Assembly (NCBI RefSeq): GCF_016482785.1
Contig: NZ_JAEMXM010000001.1
Span: 372,001 to 436,000, forward strand
From: Paenibacillus alkalitolerans
Lineage (GTDB): Bacteria; Bacillota; Bacilli; Paenibacillales; YIM-B00363
Reading direction: 5' to 3'
DNA length: 64,000 bases
The translations under genes were made by a program, and so were the position numbers. This document shows positions 52,907-61,029 of this stretch, piece after piece. Under the pieces are notes generated by a model. That model saw nothing but the letters and a program-made list of their open reading frames with translations, did not search any database and was not told where the DNA came from. Position 1 is the stretch's first letter. Every line of letters begins with the position of its first letter.

Positions 52907-55900
52907 TTAGATCCCTAATGAAACAACTTCCTTATCCGGAATGGCGGCGGCATGAACCGCAGTCTTTAAGGACTGGAATTTGTTCTTAAAGATGAAATAT
53001 CCTTCACCCGGTCCCATTTCCTTCTCCTGGACGCCATACGGCAGCCTTGCGTTGAACAGGTTCTGCTCTTTCAGGCTACCGAGCAGCACGCCCGTTTGCT
53101 CTTCGCGGATCGCCTTGCCCAGCCCGTCCCAATTGCCGGCGAGCTCTGATGTATTATCCGCCGCAATGACGGCGACCTTCATCCCCCGCTCCTGCTTAAC
53201 GATTCTCTCAAGCAGCTCCTTGAGCGAATACAGATCACCGTTCGTGAATTCGCTAAGCCGGTCGATGACGAATACGATCTGCTTCCAGGAGCGTACCAGT
53301 TGAACGGCATCGCCGCCCGTTCGCCTTGCCGCCTGCAGTTGGGCGCGGCGCGTCAGCAGCTCCGACTTGACGCCTTCGATCAGTGCCGTCATATCTTTGA
53401 CTTGCGACAGATCCGTTACGTTCGGCAGGCGGAACATCGGTTCGATGCCCATGCCGGACGAATCGATCGCATAGATGTCGATCCCGTCGGGTCCGTATTT
53501 CTCGCTCAAGGCGAGCATCCAAGAAACTAGGAGCGTGCTCTTGCCCGACATGGCATCGCCGGCCACCATCAGCACCGGTGTTGCTGCGACATCTATGTAT
53601 ACGGGCTGCAAGTCGCCTTCGCCGAGCCCGATCGCCAGCTGCGCTGTGCCGTCGTTAATCGCGGCGATGTCGATTTTGGCCGGCATCACCGGAACTTCCC
53701 GCGCCCGTTCCGTACGACCGACCTGCGCCAGCCTGTCGAACCGGTCGATCAGCTGCTCTGTCGTCCGGTCACGGAATTCCGGCAGCGCCGTCTGGAATTC
53801 CAGAGGCGGCGTGCCTCTCGCCAGCGCGCGCCCTGGGGTTGCCGCGGGCGCCAGCCCTTCCGTCCGGCCGACAATAGTGTCGTATTCGTTCTTCTCCGTA
53901 AGCTGCAGGCTGACCGCCATCTTGAAGTTGACCGAAAATTTGTAGCGGACGAGCGAAGCGTTGCTAGCCGTCGCCACCATATAAATACCATATTTAAACC
54001 CTTCCCGGGCCAGAACGACCATCTTATCGTCGATGTTCTCGTACGTTTCCGACAGGGCGAAATAATTGTCAACGATGACGACGATCGCCGGCAGCTCTCC
54101 CGCTCTGCTCCGGTAATCCGTAAAGCTGTCGCTGCCCGCGTCCTCGAACAGCTTCTTTCGTTCCTCCATAACCCGAAACACAAACAGCACGAATTGGTTG
54201 ATCCTCGTCTCCTGCTCCAGCGTCATGACTCCGCCGCAATGAGGCAGCCGCTCGAACGGCTTAAACGAAGAGCCGCCGAAATCCATGACATAGACGTTCA
54301 CTTCCGAGGGGGAATAGACATGAGCCAACGACAAGCAAAGCGTCTTGAGCAGCACGGTCTTGCCGGTTCCCGGCGCCCCGTAGACGAACAGATTGCCTTC
54401 CTTGGCGAAATCAAGGAACAGAGGCTCCTGCCGCTGCCCGCGCGGATCGTCAAGCAATCCGACAGGCACGCCGCATATGGCCGTTCGGACCGGCCATACG
54501 CCGTTCTCTTCATTAAAGCCCTCGCCCGGTCCGAACAGTTCATCCAAGCGAACCGTGTCGGGAAGCGGCGGCAGCCACGGTCCTGAGAGCGGTACGATAC
54601 CCGCCATCGCGCAGGATGACGCAATATGCTCCGCCATCACCTTCAGCTGGCTGGGCAGCTCGTGCTTCGCAATCTTCTCTTCTTCAAGCGGGTAGATCTG
54701 CTCGGACTTGCCGTTCATCCGGATTTCGTAAATCCGTTTGGTCCGGTTCTCACTGCGCTGCATTTCTTGCTCCGGATCGTAATCCGCGCCGGAATACGCC
54801 GATTGGAACAATTCGAAAATCTCGTCATTGCCCACCTGAATGTAGGCGCGTCCGGGTTCCTTGATCCTGGCGGCGTCCGGCCGCTTGATGACGTCCCTGC
54901 TGTCCGATTCATCCTGCACCTTCAGGCAAATCTTAAATTTGGAATTGCTCCAGATCTGGTCGTCCACTACCCCGGCAGGCTTCTGCGTCGCCAAGATCAG
55001 ATGGACGCCGAGGCTTCGCCCGACCCTCGCCGCGCTGATCAGCTCTTTCATGAAATCGGGTTGATCCTGCTTCAGCTCCGCGAACTCGTCCGCGATCATC
55101 ACAAGATGCGGAACGGCCGGCATGCCGTTCTTATCTTCTCTGCTATAGTAGAGCTTCTGGTATTTGTCGATGTTGTTGACCCCGTATTCCGAGAAGATCC
55201 GCTGCCTGCGCTGAAGCTCGCTCTTGATCGAGAGCAGCGCCCGCGTCGTTTGGTTGCCGCCAAGGTTTGTGATCGTCCCTACAAGATGAGGCATACCTTT
55301 GAAAACATCCGCCATGCCCCCGCCCTTGTAGTCGATGAGGACGAACACCACATCGTGCGGGTGATAATGGACGGCGATCGATATGATAAGGGTCTGAAGC
55401 AGCTCGCTCTTTCCCGATCCCGTCGTCCCGGCCACCAAACCGTGGGGGCCGTGTCCCGTCTCATGCAGGTCCAGGTTGAACAGGGCACCGCCGGCCTTGG
55501 CCCCGATCGGCACGCTGATTCCTCTGAACGTCCGGTTCCGGCTCCATCTGGTGTGCAGGTCCACATCTTCCGCCGTGACCGCTCCGAGCATCTCCAGAAG
55601 TGTGATGGAGTCCGGCAGCGCAAAACTGGCGCCGGTCTGGCGGATTCGCAGAGGCGCCAGCCTTCGCATCGCTTGTTCGACTCCCGTGAAATCCAGCTGA
55701 TCGGGGATGAAAATCGACTTCTGCCCGGATTCCCTGTCGGCCAGTTCGCCGGTTTTTCCCTGCAGCGTAATGACTGTCCGGCAGTTCATCGGCAAATAAG
55801 CCTGATTGCTTGCCGTGAAGACGGCGGATACGCCAAGCGTGCCGCTCGGATAATACAGGTATTTGTTCACAGGCTCGTTGTCAAGCAGCGATGCATCTTC

Positions 55901-56836
55901 CACGATGAAGACATAATGCGGGAGCGCGCCGCCGCCGACCGCTCTCGATTCCCGGTCTTTCAGCACCTCGTACAGCTCTCCCAGTACGGGATGGGCCATA
56001 GTTCGGCCGCACAGCAGGTACCGGGTTTCAAAATCGTCATCCCACACATGCGGTAAAAATTTCAGCCAGCTCCAAGCGTCCGCGTTCCCGTCGGCGGCCA
56101 GCACGACCACCCGCACATCGTCATATCCGTGGTGGGTGACGAGCTGAAGCAGCAGCAGCCGGATGAGCGCAACCGTCTTGTCCTTCTCTCCGGCGACGCC
56201 GCAAATCTCGGTGGCCGGGAGATTTAGGGCGACAGGAACGTCCTGAACGCGTTCGAATTCGAGCGCCATCCGCTGCGGCTCCATCTGCAGCGGGTCGCTC
56301 TCGATGATGACCGCCTGCGGATTGTGTTTGATTTTTACGGCCAAAGGCACGCTTCCCAGACCGACCCGTAGAGACAGGAAATCCGGGTAAGACGATGTGC
56401 GTTCCCAGAGCTTGTTGTCGAGCTGCGCAATGCGCCTAAGGCATACCGCCGGCTCCGGATTCATATCGTTCATAGCCTTGATTTGCTTTTCCCTGGCCAA
56501 AGACAGTTCGCTGCGCCGATCGGCAATAAACTGAAGGTACTTGCTCTCGCGTTCCTTCTTTTGACGCCGAAATTTGCGGATTTGCGCCGTTGCCCCGGCG
56601 AGCGAGGTGAGGAGCGTAACCACCGTCGTGGTGATGGAAATCATCAGGAACAACGATTGCGCGGCAAGCGCCATCAGAAACGTGATGACCAGCATCACCG
56701 CAGGCGGGGCAAGCAAGGTAAACCACGATATTTCCGGCTTCTCATGGACAAAGGGCGGATCCGGTACGGCCACTTCTCCGGACGGCATTTCCGGTATAAA
56801 TCTGGGCTGCCGGCTGAATTGATACGGGTCGTTCAT
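52907..56836 (-). CDS. type VII secretion FtsK/SpoIIIE ATPase, EccC-like (no FHA domains)
   Basis: A 1309-residue motor. ATG 56836 (MNDPYQFSRQPRF) overlaps the upstream stop by one base and follows GAGGAGGGG. The N-terminus has no FHA domain, unlike EssC of Firmicutes; it reads RFIPEMPSGEVAVPDPP and enters two membrane helices (near 37-60 and 62-82), the layout of actinobacterial EccC. Three ATPase domains follow with Walker A motifs VAGTTGSGKSELLQ (~470), YGAPGTGKTVLLK (~822) and VAGDAMSGKSTLL (~1092). Domain 1 also has VLIDYKGGGM and the catalytic MIADEFAEL, so it should hydrolyse ATP. It drives export of WXG100 proteins across the membrane. Confidence 0.92.
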   Translation of the reverse strand: MNDPYQFSRQPRFIPEMPSGEVAVPDPPFVHEKPEISWFTLLAPPAVMLVITFLMALAAQSLFLMISITTTVVTLLTSLAGATAQIRKFRRQKKERESKYLQFIADRRSELSLAREKQIKAMNDMNPEPAVCLRRIAQLDNKLWERTSSYPDFLSLRVGLGSVPLAVKIKHNPQAVIIESDPLQMEPQRMALEFERVQDVPVALNLPATEICGVAGEKDKTVALIRLLLLQLVTHHGYDDVRVVVLAADGNADAWSWLKFLPHVWDDDFETRYLLCGRTMAHPVLGELYEVLKDRESRAVGGGALPHYVFIVEDASLLDNEPVNKYLYYPSGTLGVSAVFTASNQAYLPMNCRTVITLQGKTGELADRESGQKSIFIPDQLDFTGVEQAMRRLAPLRIRQTGASFALPDSITLLEMLGAVTAEDVDLHTRWSRNRTFRGISVPIGAKAGGALFNLDLHETGHGPHGLVAGTTGSGKSELLQTLIISIAVHYHPHDVVFVLIDYKGGGMADVFKGMPHLVGTITNLGGNQTTRALLSIKSELQRRQRIFSEYGVNNIDKYQKLYYSREDKNGMPAVPHLVMIADEFAELKQDQPDFMKELISAARVGRSLGVHLILATQKPAGVVDDQIWSNSKFKICLKVQDESDSRDVIKRPDAARIKEPGRAYIQVGNDEIFELFQSAYSGADYDPEQEMQRSENRTKRIYEIRMNGKSEQIYPLEEEKIAKHELPSQLKVMAEHIASSCAMAGIVPLSGPWLPPLPDTVRLDELFGPGEGFNEENGVWPVRTAICGVPVGLLDDPRGQRQEPLFLDFAKEGNLFVYGAPGTGKTVLLKTLCLSLAHVYSPSEVNVYVMDFGGSSFKPFERLPHCGGVMTLEQETRINQFVLFVFRVMEERKKLFEDAGSDSFTDYRSRAGELPAIVVIVDNYFALSETYENIDDKMVVLAREGFKYGIYMVATASNASLVRYKFSVNFKMAVSLQLTEKNEYDTIVGRTEGLAPAATPGRALARGTPPLEFQTALPEFRDRTTEQLIDRFDRLAQVGRTERAREVPVMPAKIDIAAINDGTAQLAIGLGEGDLQPVYIDVAATPVLMVAGDAMSGKSTLLVSWMLALSEKYGPDGIDIYAIDSSGMGIEPMFRLPNVTDLSQVKDMTALIEGVKSELLTRRAQLQAARRTGGDAVQLVRSWKQIVFVIDRLSEFTNGDLYSLKELLERIVKQERGMKVAVIAADNTSELAGNWDGLGKAIREEQTGVLLGSLKEQNLFNARLPYGVQEKEMGPGEGYFIFKNKFQSLKTAVHAAAIPDKEVVSLGI

Positions 56837-57666
56837 TATACCCCTCCTCGCCGCTGCGTCACGACTTTCAACGGCTGTCCGCCGTGCAAAGACATCGTGT
56901 ACCAATCATTCCGTCCGTAGAAGTATAACTCGTCGCCAATCACATGCAGGTAGTCGGCGCGTTCCCCGCAAATTCGGATATTGCGCCCTTGCTCCGGGTC
57001 CACCCGATAGACGGTCCGGCCGTTTCTCCGGTTCGCGCAGTACAGGTAGCGGCCGTCCGTATTCAGTCCGGCCGGCGCCAACTCGTCCAACCGGACAATA
57101 TCTCCGCAGGCCGGGTCAAGAATCGTCAGCGCATAATTCCTCTCCCGATCCGCATAGGCCAGTTTATCTCCGAACAAAATCATATGAGCCGCCGCACATT
57201 CGGCGATTCGCACCGCTTTTCCGCCGCCGCTGCCGCACGTCCAAATCCCTTTGTCCGTCGCAAAGAACACATTGCCGCCCGCTGCGGCGAAACAGACGGC
57301 CCGCTCGTCGGCAAGCCGGACGTTGCCCGATCCGTCCGTCCGGCACCGGTACAGCATTCCGTCACGCTCATCGATATAGATCAGCCAACCTCCGCTGTAA
57401 GCAATTCCGTAACACGGCGCATCGAGTATCGTTTCAGCGGTCAGCGTGCCGGCATCGAGCTTGACCAGGGCGCCGCCGCGCTGCCGGTCGCTGCAGTAGA
57501 TGTCTACTCCGTGCGCGTTCATAAACCAAAACGAACCACTCGCCCTGTAAGCGGATCCCGTTGACGCATCAAGCATGAACGTACCGACATCGCCTCGCGC
57601 GTCACTTATAAACAACTTTCCCTGCGTCTTAAGTATAAGTCCGCCGTTCGCCGAATTGCCGTCCAT
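56836..57666 (-). CDS. cytoplasmic beta-propeller protein (DUF5050-like)
   Basis: A 276-residue protein made of about six repeats of 40 residues, each with a pattern like GGWLIYIDERDGMLYRCRTD or GNVFFATDKGIWTC, resembling DUF5050/TolB-like propeller blades. No signal peptide or membrane helix. GAGGAGG lies seven bases before the ATG. It sits between the YukD-like and EccC-like genes, sharing its stop with the ATPase start, so tight coupling to the motor is likely. Propellers usually act as protein-binding platforms; here it may link motor, ubiquitin-like protein and cargo. Confidence 0.7.
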   Translation of the reverse strand: MDGNSANGGLILKTQGKLFISDARGDVGTFMLDASTGSAYRASGSFWFMNAHGVDIYCSDRQRGGALVKLDAGTLTAETILDAPCYGIAYSGGWLIYIDERDGMLYRCRTDGSGNVRLADERAVCFAAAGGNVFFATDKGIWTCGSGGGKAVRIAECAAAHMILFGDKLAYADRERNYALTILDPACGDIVRLDELAPAGLNTDGRYLYCANRRNGRTVYRVDPEQGRNIRICGERADYLHVIGDELYFYGRNDWYTMSLHGGQPLKVVTQRRGGV

Positions 57667-57678
57667 GGTCCGTCCTCC

Positions 57679-57909
57679 TCATATGAGCGTGAGCAGCGCG
57701 CCGTGCGCCACGCCCTCATCCGCCAGTGTCCGGTCATGAGCCAATATGCGGCCGAGCGGTTCCGCCTGCAGCCGGTTCTCCGGTGTAAACGAAACGCCGA
57801 GCGCCTCCGACAACATACTGATTAATTCTCCGGGAGTAACGAACAAAGGTATTTTCAGATCCACGTTCAAATTGTTGTCCGCCTCAAACGTCACCATCAC
57901 ATAGTCCAT
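57679..57909 (-). CDS. YukD/EsaB-like ubiquitin-fold protein
   Basis: A 76-residue protein with the beta-grasp pattern of YukD/EsaB (MVTFEADNNLNVDLKIPLFV, then PGELISMLSEALGV and LTLI at the end). Such small cytoplasmic proteins are standard parts of Firmicutes type VII loci, and the same fold forms the N-terminus of EccD in actinobacteria. AAAGGAG precedes the ATG. No C-terminal GG is present, so it is not a conjugated modifier. Confidence 0.85.
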   Translation of the reverse strand: MDYVMVTFEADNNLNVDLKIPLFVTPGELISMLSEALGVSFTPENRLQAEPLGRILAHDRTLADEGVAHGALLTLI

Positions 57910-57921
57910 GGCAGGCTCCTT

Positions 57922-58428
57922 TCAGTTCCTGACCGAAAGCACTAAATTTCGTTCACTCGCGATTGTATAACCCACATCTTCCCCTGCAGCTTCAGCCCAT
58001 CGTAAATATTTGGTCTTGAACTTGTATGCCGATTCCGCCTTCACCTTGATTTCGGTTACGGTCCTCTCAGTATCGGAATCCGTATTCTCCCTGAAATCCA
58101 GCGTCACGATCAGGTCGTTCAGCTTGCCGGTATCCGACGTAAATGTCAGTGTATCGCCGGTCCTGTCGTTGAGCGATACCTTCAGTGCGCTGCCCAACGC
58201 TTCAGAGAAATAATCGGCGAACCGATCCCGGTCAATTCGAGCGTCAAGATTTCGCTGGCTCTCGAACTCGAGACTCCTGTCCTTGGCCGCCCGCAGCGCA
58301 TTGGACAGAGCGGTGCCAAGAACAAGCTTCTCCCGGGCGACATTGGCGACTTCAACCATCGGTTCCACCAATACGGATAAAAAAATGACCGCCAACAATC
58401 CAAACGCAATCGTTCGCACCAGTCTCAT
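57922..58428 (-). CDS. TadE/TadF-like single-pass protein, second
   Basis: A 168-residue protein with a short cytoplasmic start, one N-terminal membrane helix (TIAFGLLAVIFLSVLVEPMV) and an outer domain of ~130 residues rich in charged beta/alpha segments. Size, topology and position after the preceding similar gene match TadE/TadF minor pseudopilins, but no diagnostic motif is visible and no conserved Cys pair is seen. It lies four bases from the upstream gene. Confidence 0.6.
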   Translation of the reverse strand: MRLVRTIAFGLLAVIFLSVLVEPMVEVANVAREKLVLGTALSNALRAAKDRSLEFESQRNLDARIDRDRFADYFSEALGSALKVSLNDRTGDTLTFTSDTGKLNDLIVTLDFRENTDSDTERTVTEIKVKAESAYKFKTKYLRWAEAAGEDVGYTIASERNLVLSVRN

Positions 58429-58432
58429 CCCG

Positions 58433-58912
58433 TCAATTAAAATAATAATTCAAGTCTTTGTAATGCTTGAGTCCGATCGTTGTCAGAGAGAACGTCACCG
58501 GGACTTCCCGCTCGTACTTCCGGCCCCATAACGTTATGCTGAGCGGGTATACCGCGCTCATCGTTACCGTCACCGGACTGCCGCGCTGCCGGTACGGCTT
58601 CTCCAACTCCGTCAACGCCGCATACGACGATTCGTTATCGCTGCCGATCGCGCTATAGCTGCTCTCATTGACCGCCGTAATCCGGATATCCTCCGGTTTT
58701 TCCCGGAAGACGGGCCGCTCTTTCATCCGCTGGAGCGCGTCGTCGTAGTAGGATTGCTTAATATAATTGTCGCTTGCCGCCGCTTGAGACAGGTTGAATG
58801 TCTCTACCACCAGCGTCAAGTACCACGGAAAGAAGAAAATCAGGTTCGTGAACAGCATGATGCCGATCGATGCCAATATTGCGACGAGCAACGCCTTCGC
58901 TATGCCGCGCAT
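58433..58912 (-). CDS. TadE-like minor pseudopilin
   Basis: A 159-residue protein with one N-terminal helix (ALLVAILASIGIMLFTNLIF) and an outer domain ending in KHYKDLNYYFN. The topology (helix at residues ~6-35, then a 120-residue domain) is that of TadE family proteins that initiate or cap Flp pili. GGGAGG lies eight bases before the ATG. Assignment rests mainly on topology and the TadA-TadB-TadC-Flp neighbourhood. Confidence 0.6.
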   Translation of the reverse strand: MRGIAKALLVAILASIGIMLFTNLIFFFPWYLTLVVETFNLSQAAASDNYIKQSYYDDALQRMKERPVFREKPEDIRITAVNESSYSAIGSDNESSYAALTELEKPYRQRGSPVTVTMSAVYPLSITLWGRKYEREVPVTFSLTTIGLKHYKDLNYYFN

Positions 58913-58932
58913 ATTCGCCGCCTCCCGTCCGC

Positions 58933-59130
58933 TTAGGTAAGGGTATTCTCAATCTGGTCAATGAACAGCCTCCACACTTCGTTGACCCATGAGCCTATGT
59001 TGGTTTGGATCGCAGTGACGATGAAACCGATGATGACGATGACCGCGACCGTCGCCGCAATTTGCCTGATGCCGAAATCTCCGGAATTATCCTTCCAAAA
59101 TGACGCTTTGCTGCTGTTTTCCTTTTTCAA
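58933..59130 (-). CDS. Flp-like small membrane protein (possible major pilin)
   Basis: A 65-residue protein starting at TTG 59130 with GGAGG eight bases upstream. A short basic N-terminus (KKENSSKASFWKDNSGDFG) leads into a single hydrophobic helix (AATVAVIVIIGFIVTAI), then an amphipathic tail. Size and position match Flp-type pilins, and a Gly just before FGIRQ could be a prepilin cleavage site. However, the Glu at +5 of the mature pilin, nearly invariant in Flp, is not found, and no prepilin peptidase gene is in the window. Confidence 0.6.
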   Translation of the reverse strand: MKKENSSKASFWKDNSGDFGIRQIAATVAVIVIIGFIVTAIQTNIGSWVNEVWRLFIDQIENTLT

Positions 59131-59155
59131 GTCGCTTCCCTCCGCTTATCCGGCT

Positions 59156-60040
59156 TTATGATTGAAACATCTCTAAAGAAGCAAGAACCGTAAATAAATA
59201 GTAAACCGCGATGTACACGGCAAGAACTGCAATGAGCACAAACTGCAGCCTCGCGTTGCTGCGTTCGCGCTTCAGTAACTCTTCTTCCAGCGCGATGACG
59301 CGGAACTCGTCCACCTCGTTCTTCAGATAGACCATCTGGGAAATGTTGTCATATCCTTTCAGTCTCGTTTCGAGAATGTCGCAAAATTTGATCACATAAC
59401 GCAGCGGCACCCGCTTCTTGAACTGCTTCAGCGCGTACTCTTCTCCATATTCAATGTTGTCCAGCATGACTCCGAGCTCTTCCGCCATGTCCGGGTTCGC
59501 ATTCGGCAAATAGTCCCGGATGATGTCCGCCAGGTAAATATTGACCGACTTCGAATATTGGTAGTACACCATGCTGAAGAAAGCTGGAAAATCGAGTGCA
59601 ATGTTCTTGTTTTTCTTCTCGATCTTCTTCTCCAGCTCGGTGACCGGGTACAGCCAGCCAAGGATAATGAGAACGGCGGCAACGCAGCCGAGCAGCCGGT
59701 TGGCGCTCATGGCAACCGCCGTGAACACAATCGCCGCGGAAGCGTACATCAGCTGCTCCGCCCGGATTTCCTCCGGCGAGACCGCCAAATCCAGCCGGTC
59801 GGCCATTCTTTGGAACCGCAGTCTTTCGGCGCTTCCCAGCAACCTGCCTACATAATTTTGCGCGATCGTCTTTTTCATCCTCTGCAGCTTTTGCCGGAAC
59901 GCGGCATCTTTTCTTTCCCTAATAAAGCTTCGGGCGCGCCGTTTCTGCCTGCGGTTAACGGGTTTGAACATAGGGTACAGAAATACCTTAACAAGGTAAG
60001 CAACGGACAAGAGCGCGCTCAGCTTGGCTATGAAAATCAT
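59156..60040 (-). CDS. TadC-like platform membrane protein
   Basis: A 294-residue protein. ATG 60040 is selected because its ATGA overlaps the TGA of the TadB-like gene and GGAGG lies nine bases upstream; a longer frame exists. One N-terminal helix, a pair near residues 105-150, and a last helix (LQFVLIAVLAVYIAVYYLFT). Between them is a T2SSF-like helical bundle (DFPAFFSMVYYQYSKSVNIY; GVMLDNIEYGEEYALKQFKK). It pairs with the TadB-like protein to form the inner-membrane platform on which the CpaF-like motor acts. Confidence 0.78.
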   Translation of the reverse strand: MIFIAKLSALLSVAYLVKVFLYPMFKPVNRRQKRRARSFIRERKDAAFRQKLQRMKKTIAQNYVGRLLGSAERLRFQRMADRLDLAVSPEEIRAEQLMYASAAIVFTAVAMSANRLLGCVAAVLIILGWLYPVTELEKKIEKKNKNIALDFPAFFSMVYYQYSKSVNIYLADIIRDYLPNANPDMAEELGVMLDNIEYGEEYALKQFKKRVPLRYVIKFCDILETRLKGYDNISQMVYLKNEVDEFRVIALEEELLKRERSNARLQFVLIAVLAVYIAVYYLFTVLASLEMFQS

Positions 60041-61029
60041 GAGCCGTCGCCTCCGGGTCCCAGATTCCCTTGCAGCGCCTGACAGCGGGCGAAGCTGAGG
60101 CATACGGCGCTGACCAGGAACGTATTGATCATTTTGCCGGCGTCCGTATGCAGCATGAACTGCCGAAAATCCGGGACGGACAGCGCATAGAAGAAGAACA
60201 GAATAATAATGGCGGTCTTCATCAGGAAATCCCGGTTCATTTTGCGGAATATACGGTCCTTCCTGGCGTTGATCTCCCTTAATACGGCGTTCTCGTCGAC
60301 GATATCGAGGAAGATATCGGCCATCCCCTTGCGCTCGTTGTATTCAAACACGGTCGCCTTCTTGGTGAAACTGTCGAACTTGGGGCCAAGCTGCCTGTTT
60401 AGCAGCGTGATGGCTTGCTTGAAGGAATAGCCGTTATTCTCGCAGTTGTCGATGAATTGCTGAAAGTAAGGCCTGATCCCAGGCCGTATGTACTCTTCGC
60501 TTGCCATCACTTTCTTGATGGCGAGCAGTACGCCGTCGCGCGCCAGCGGGCAAATCATGTCCTCCGCGTCCATAATGTCTTCAAGCTTCTCGGCCTTGAT
60601 CGCCTTTGATTGCATGACGAAATAGGTCAGAAGCCCGATGAAGATCGATATTGTAATCACAACGCTTAACGTCACATCTTTCATAAAGAACACGACAAGC
60701 AGCGCGGTCACGGCAAAACATATGCAGAGCAAAGAGGTGAAGCTTTCCAGCGTAAGCGGCAGGTTGAAGTCCAGAATCAGTTCATCAACGAGCCGATTGT
60801 ACTTGGCGTAGATGTTCTCCTTTCGCTTTACGATCCGCTCCCTCTTGATCCGTTCCACGTAACGCTTCGCGTTGTAACGGCCCAGATGCTCGGCGAAAGT
60901 GTCCAGCATATTAAGGAAGAACCGCCCCGTCCCTTGGAAAAACCTCACTTCAAACACGGAATTGAAGACAACGAATGCGGCAAGTCCGGCAAACAGACTC
61001 ATGATGAAGGCTGTGTTATGGAATATCAT
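60037..61029 (-). CDS. TadB-like platform membrane protein
   Basis: A 330-residue protein with one N-terminal helix (FIMSLFAGLAAFVVFNSVF), two near residues 98-145, and two at the C-terminus. The central region (KQAITLLNRQLGPKFDSFTK; NERKGMADIFLDIVDENAVL) matches the T2SSF-type cytoplasmic domain of TadB/TadC proteins. It overlaps the motor gene by 14 bases and the TadC-like gene by four, so the three are translationally coupled. Confidence 0.78.
   Translation of the reverse strand: MIFHNTAFIMSLFAGLAAFVVFNSVFEVRFFQGTGRFFLNMLDTFAEHLGRYNAKRYVERIKRERIVKRKENIYAKYNRLVDELILDFNLPLTLESFTSLLCICFAVTALLVVFFMKDVTLSVVITISIFIGLLTYFVMQSKAIKAEKLEDIMDAEDMICPLARDGVLLAIKKVMASEEYIRPGIRPYFQQFIDNCENNGYSFKQAITLLNRQLGPKFDSFTKKATVFEYNERKGMADIFLDIVDENAVLREINARKDRIFRKMNRDFLMKTAIIILFFFYALSVPDFRQFMLHTDAGKMINTFLVSAVCLSFARCQALQGNLGPGGDGS

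Noticed and set aside
54626-56056. 476-codon open frame on the plus strand
   Set aside because: It lies wholly antisense to the EccC-like gene, whose three Walker motifs are beyond doubt; high GC makes long shadow frames common here, and the product resembles nothing.
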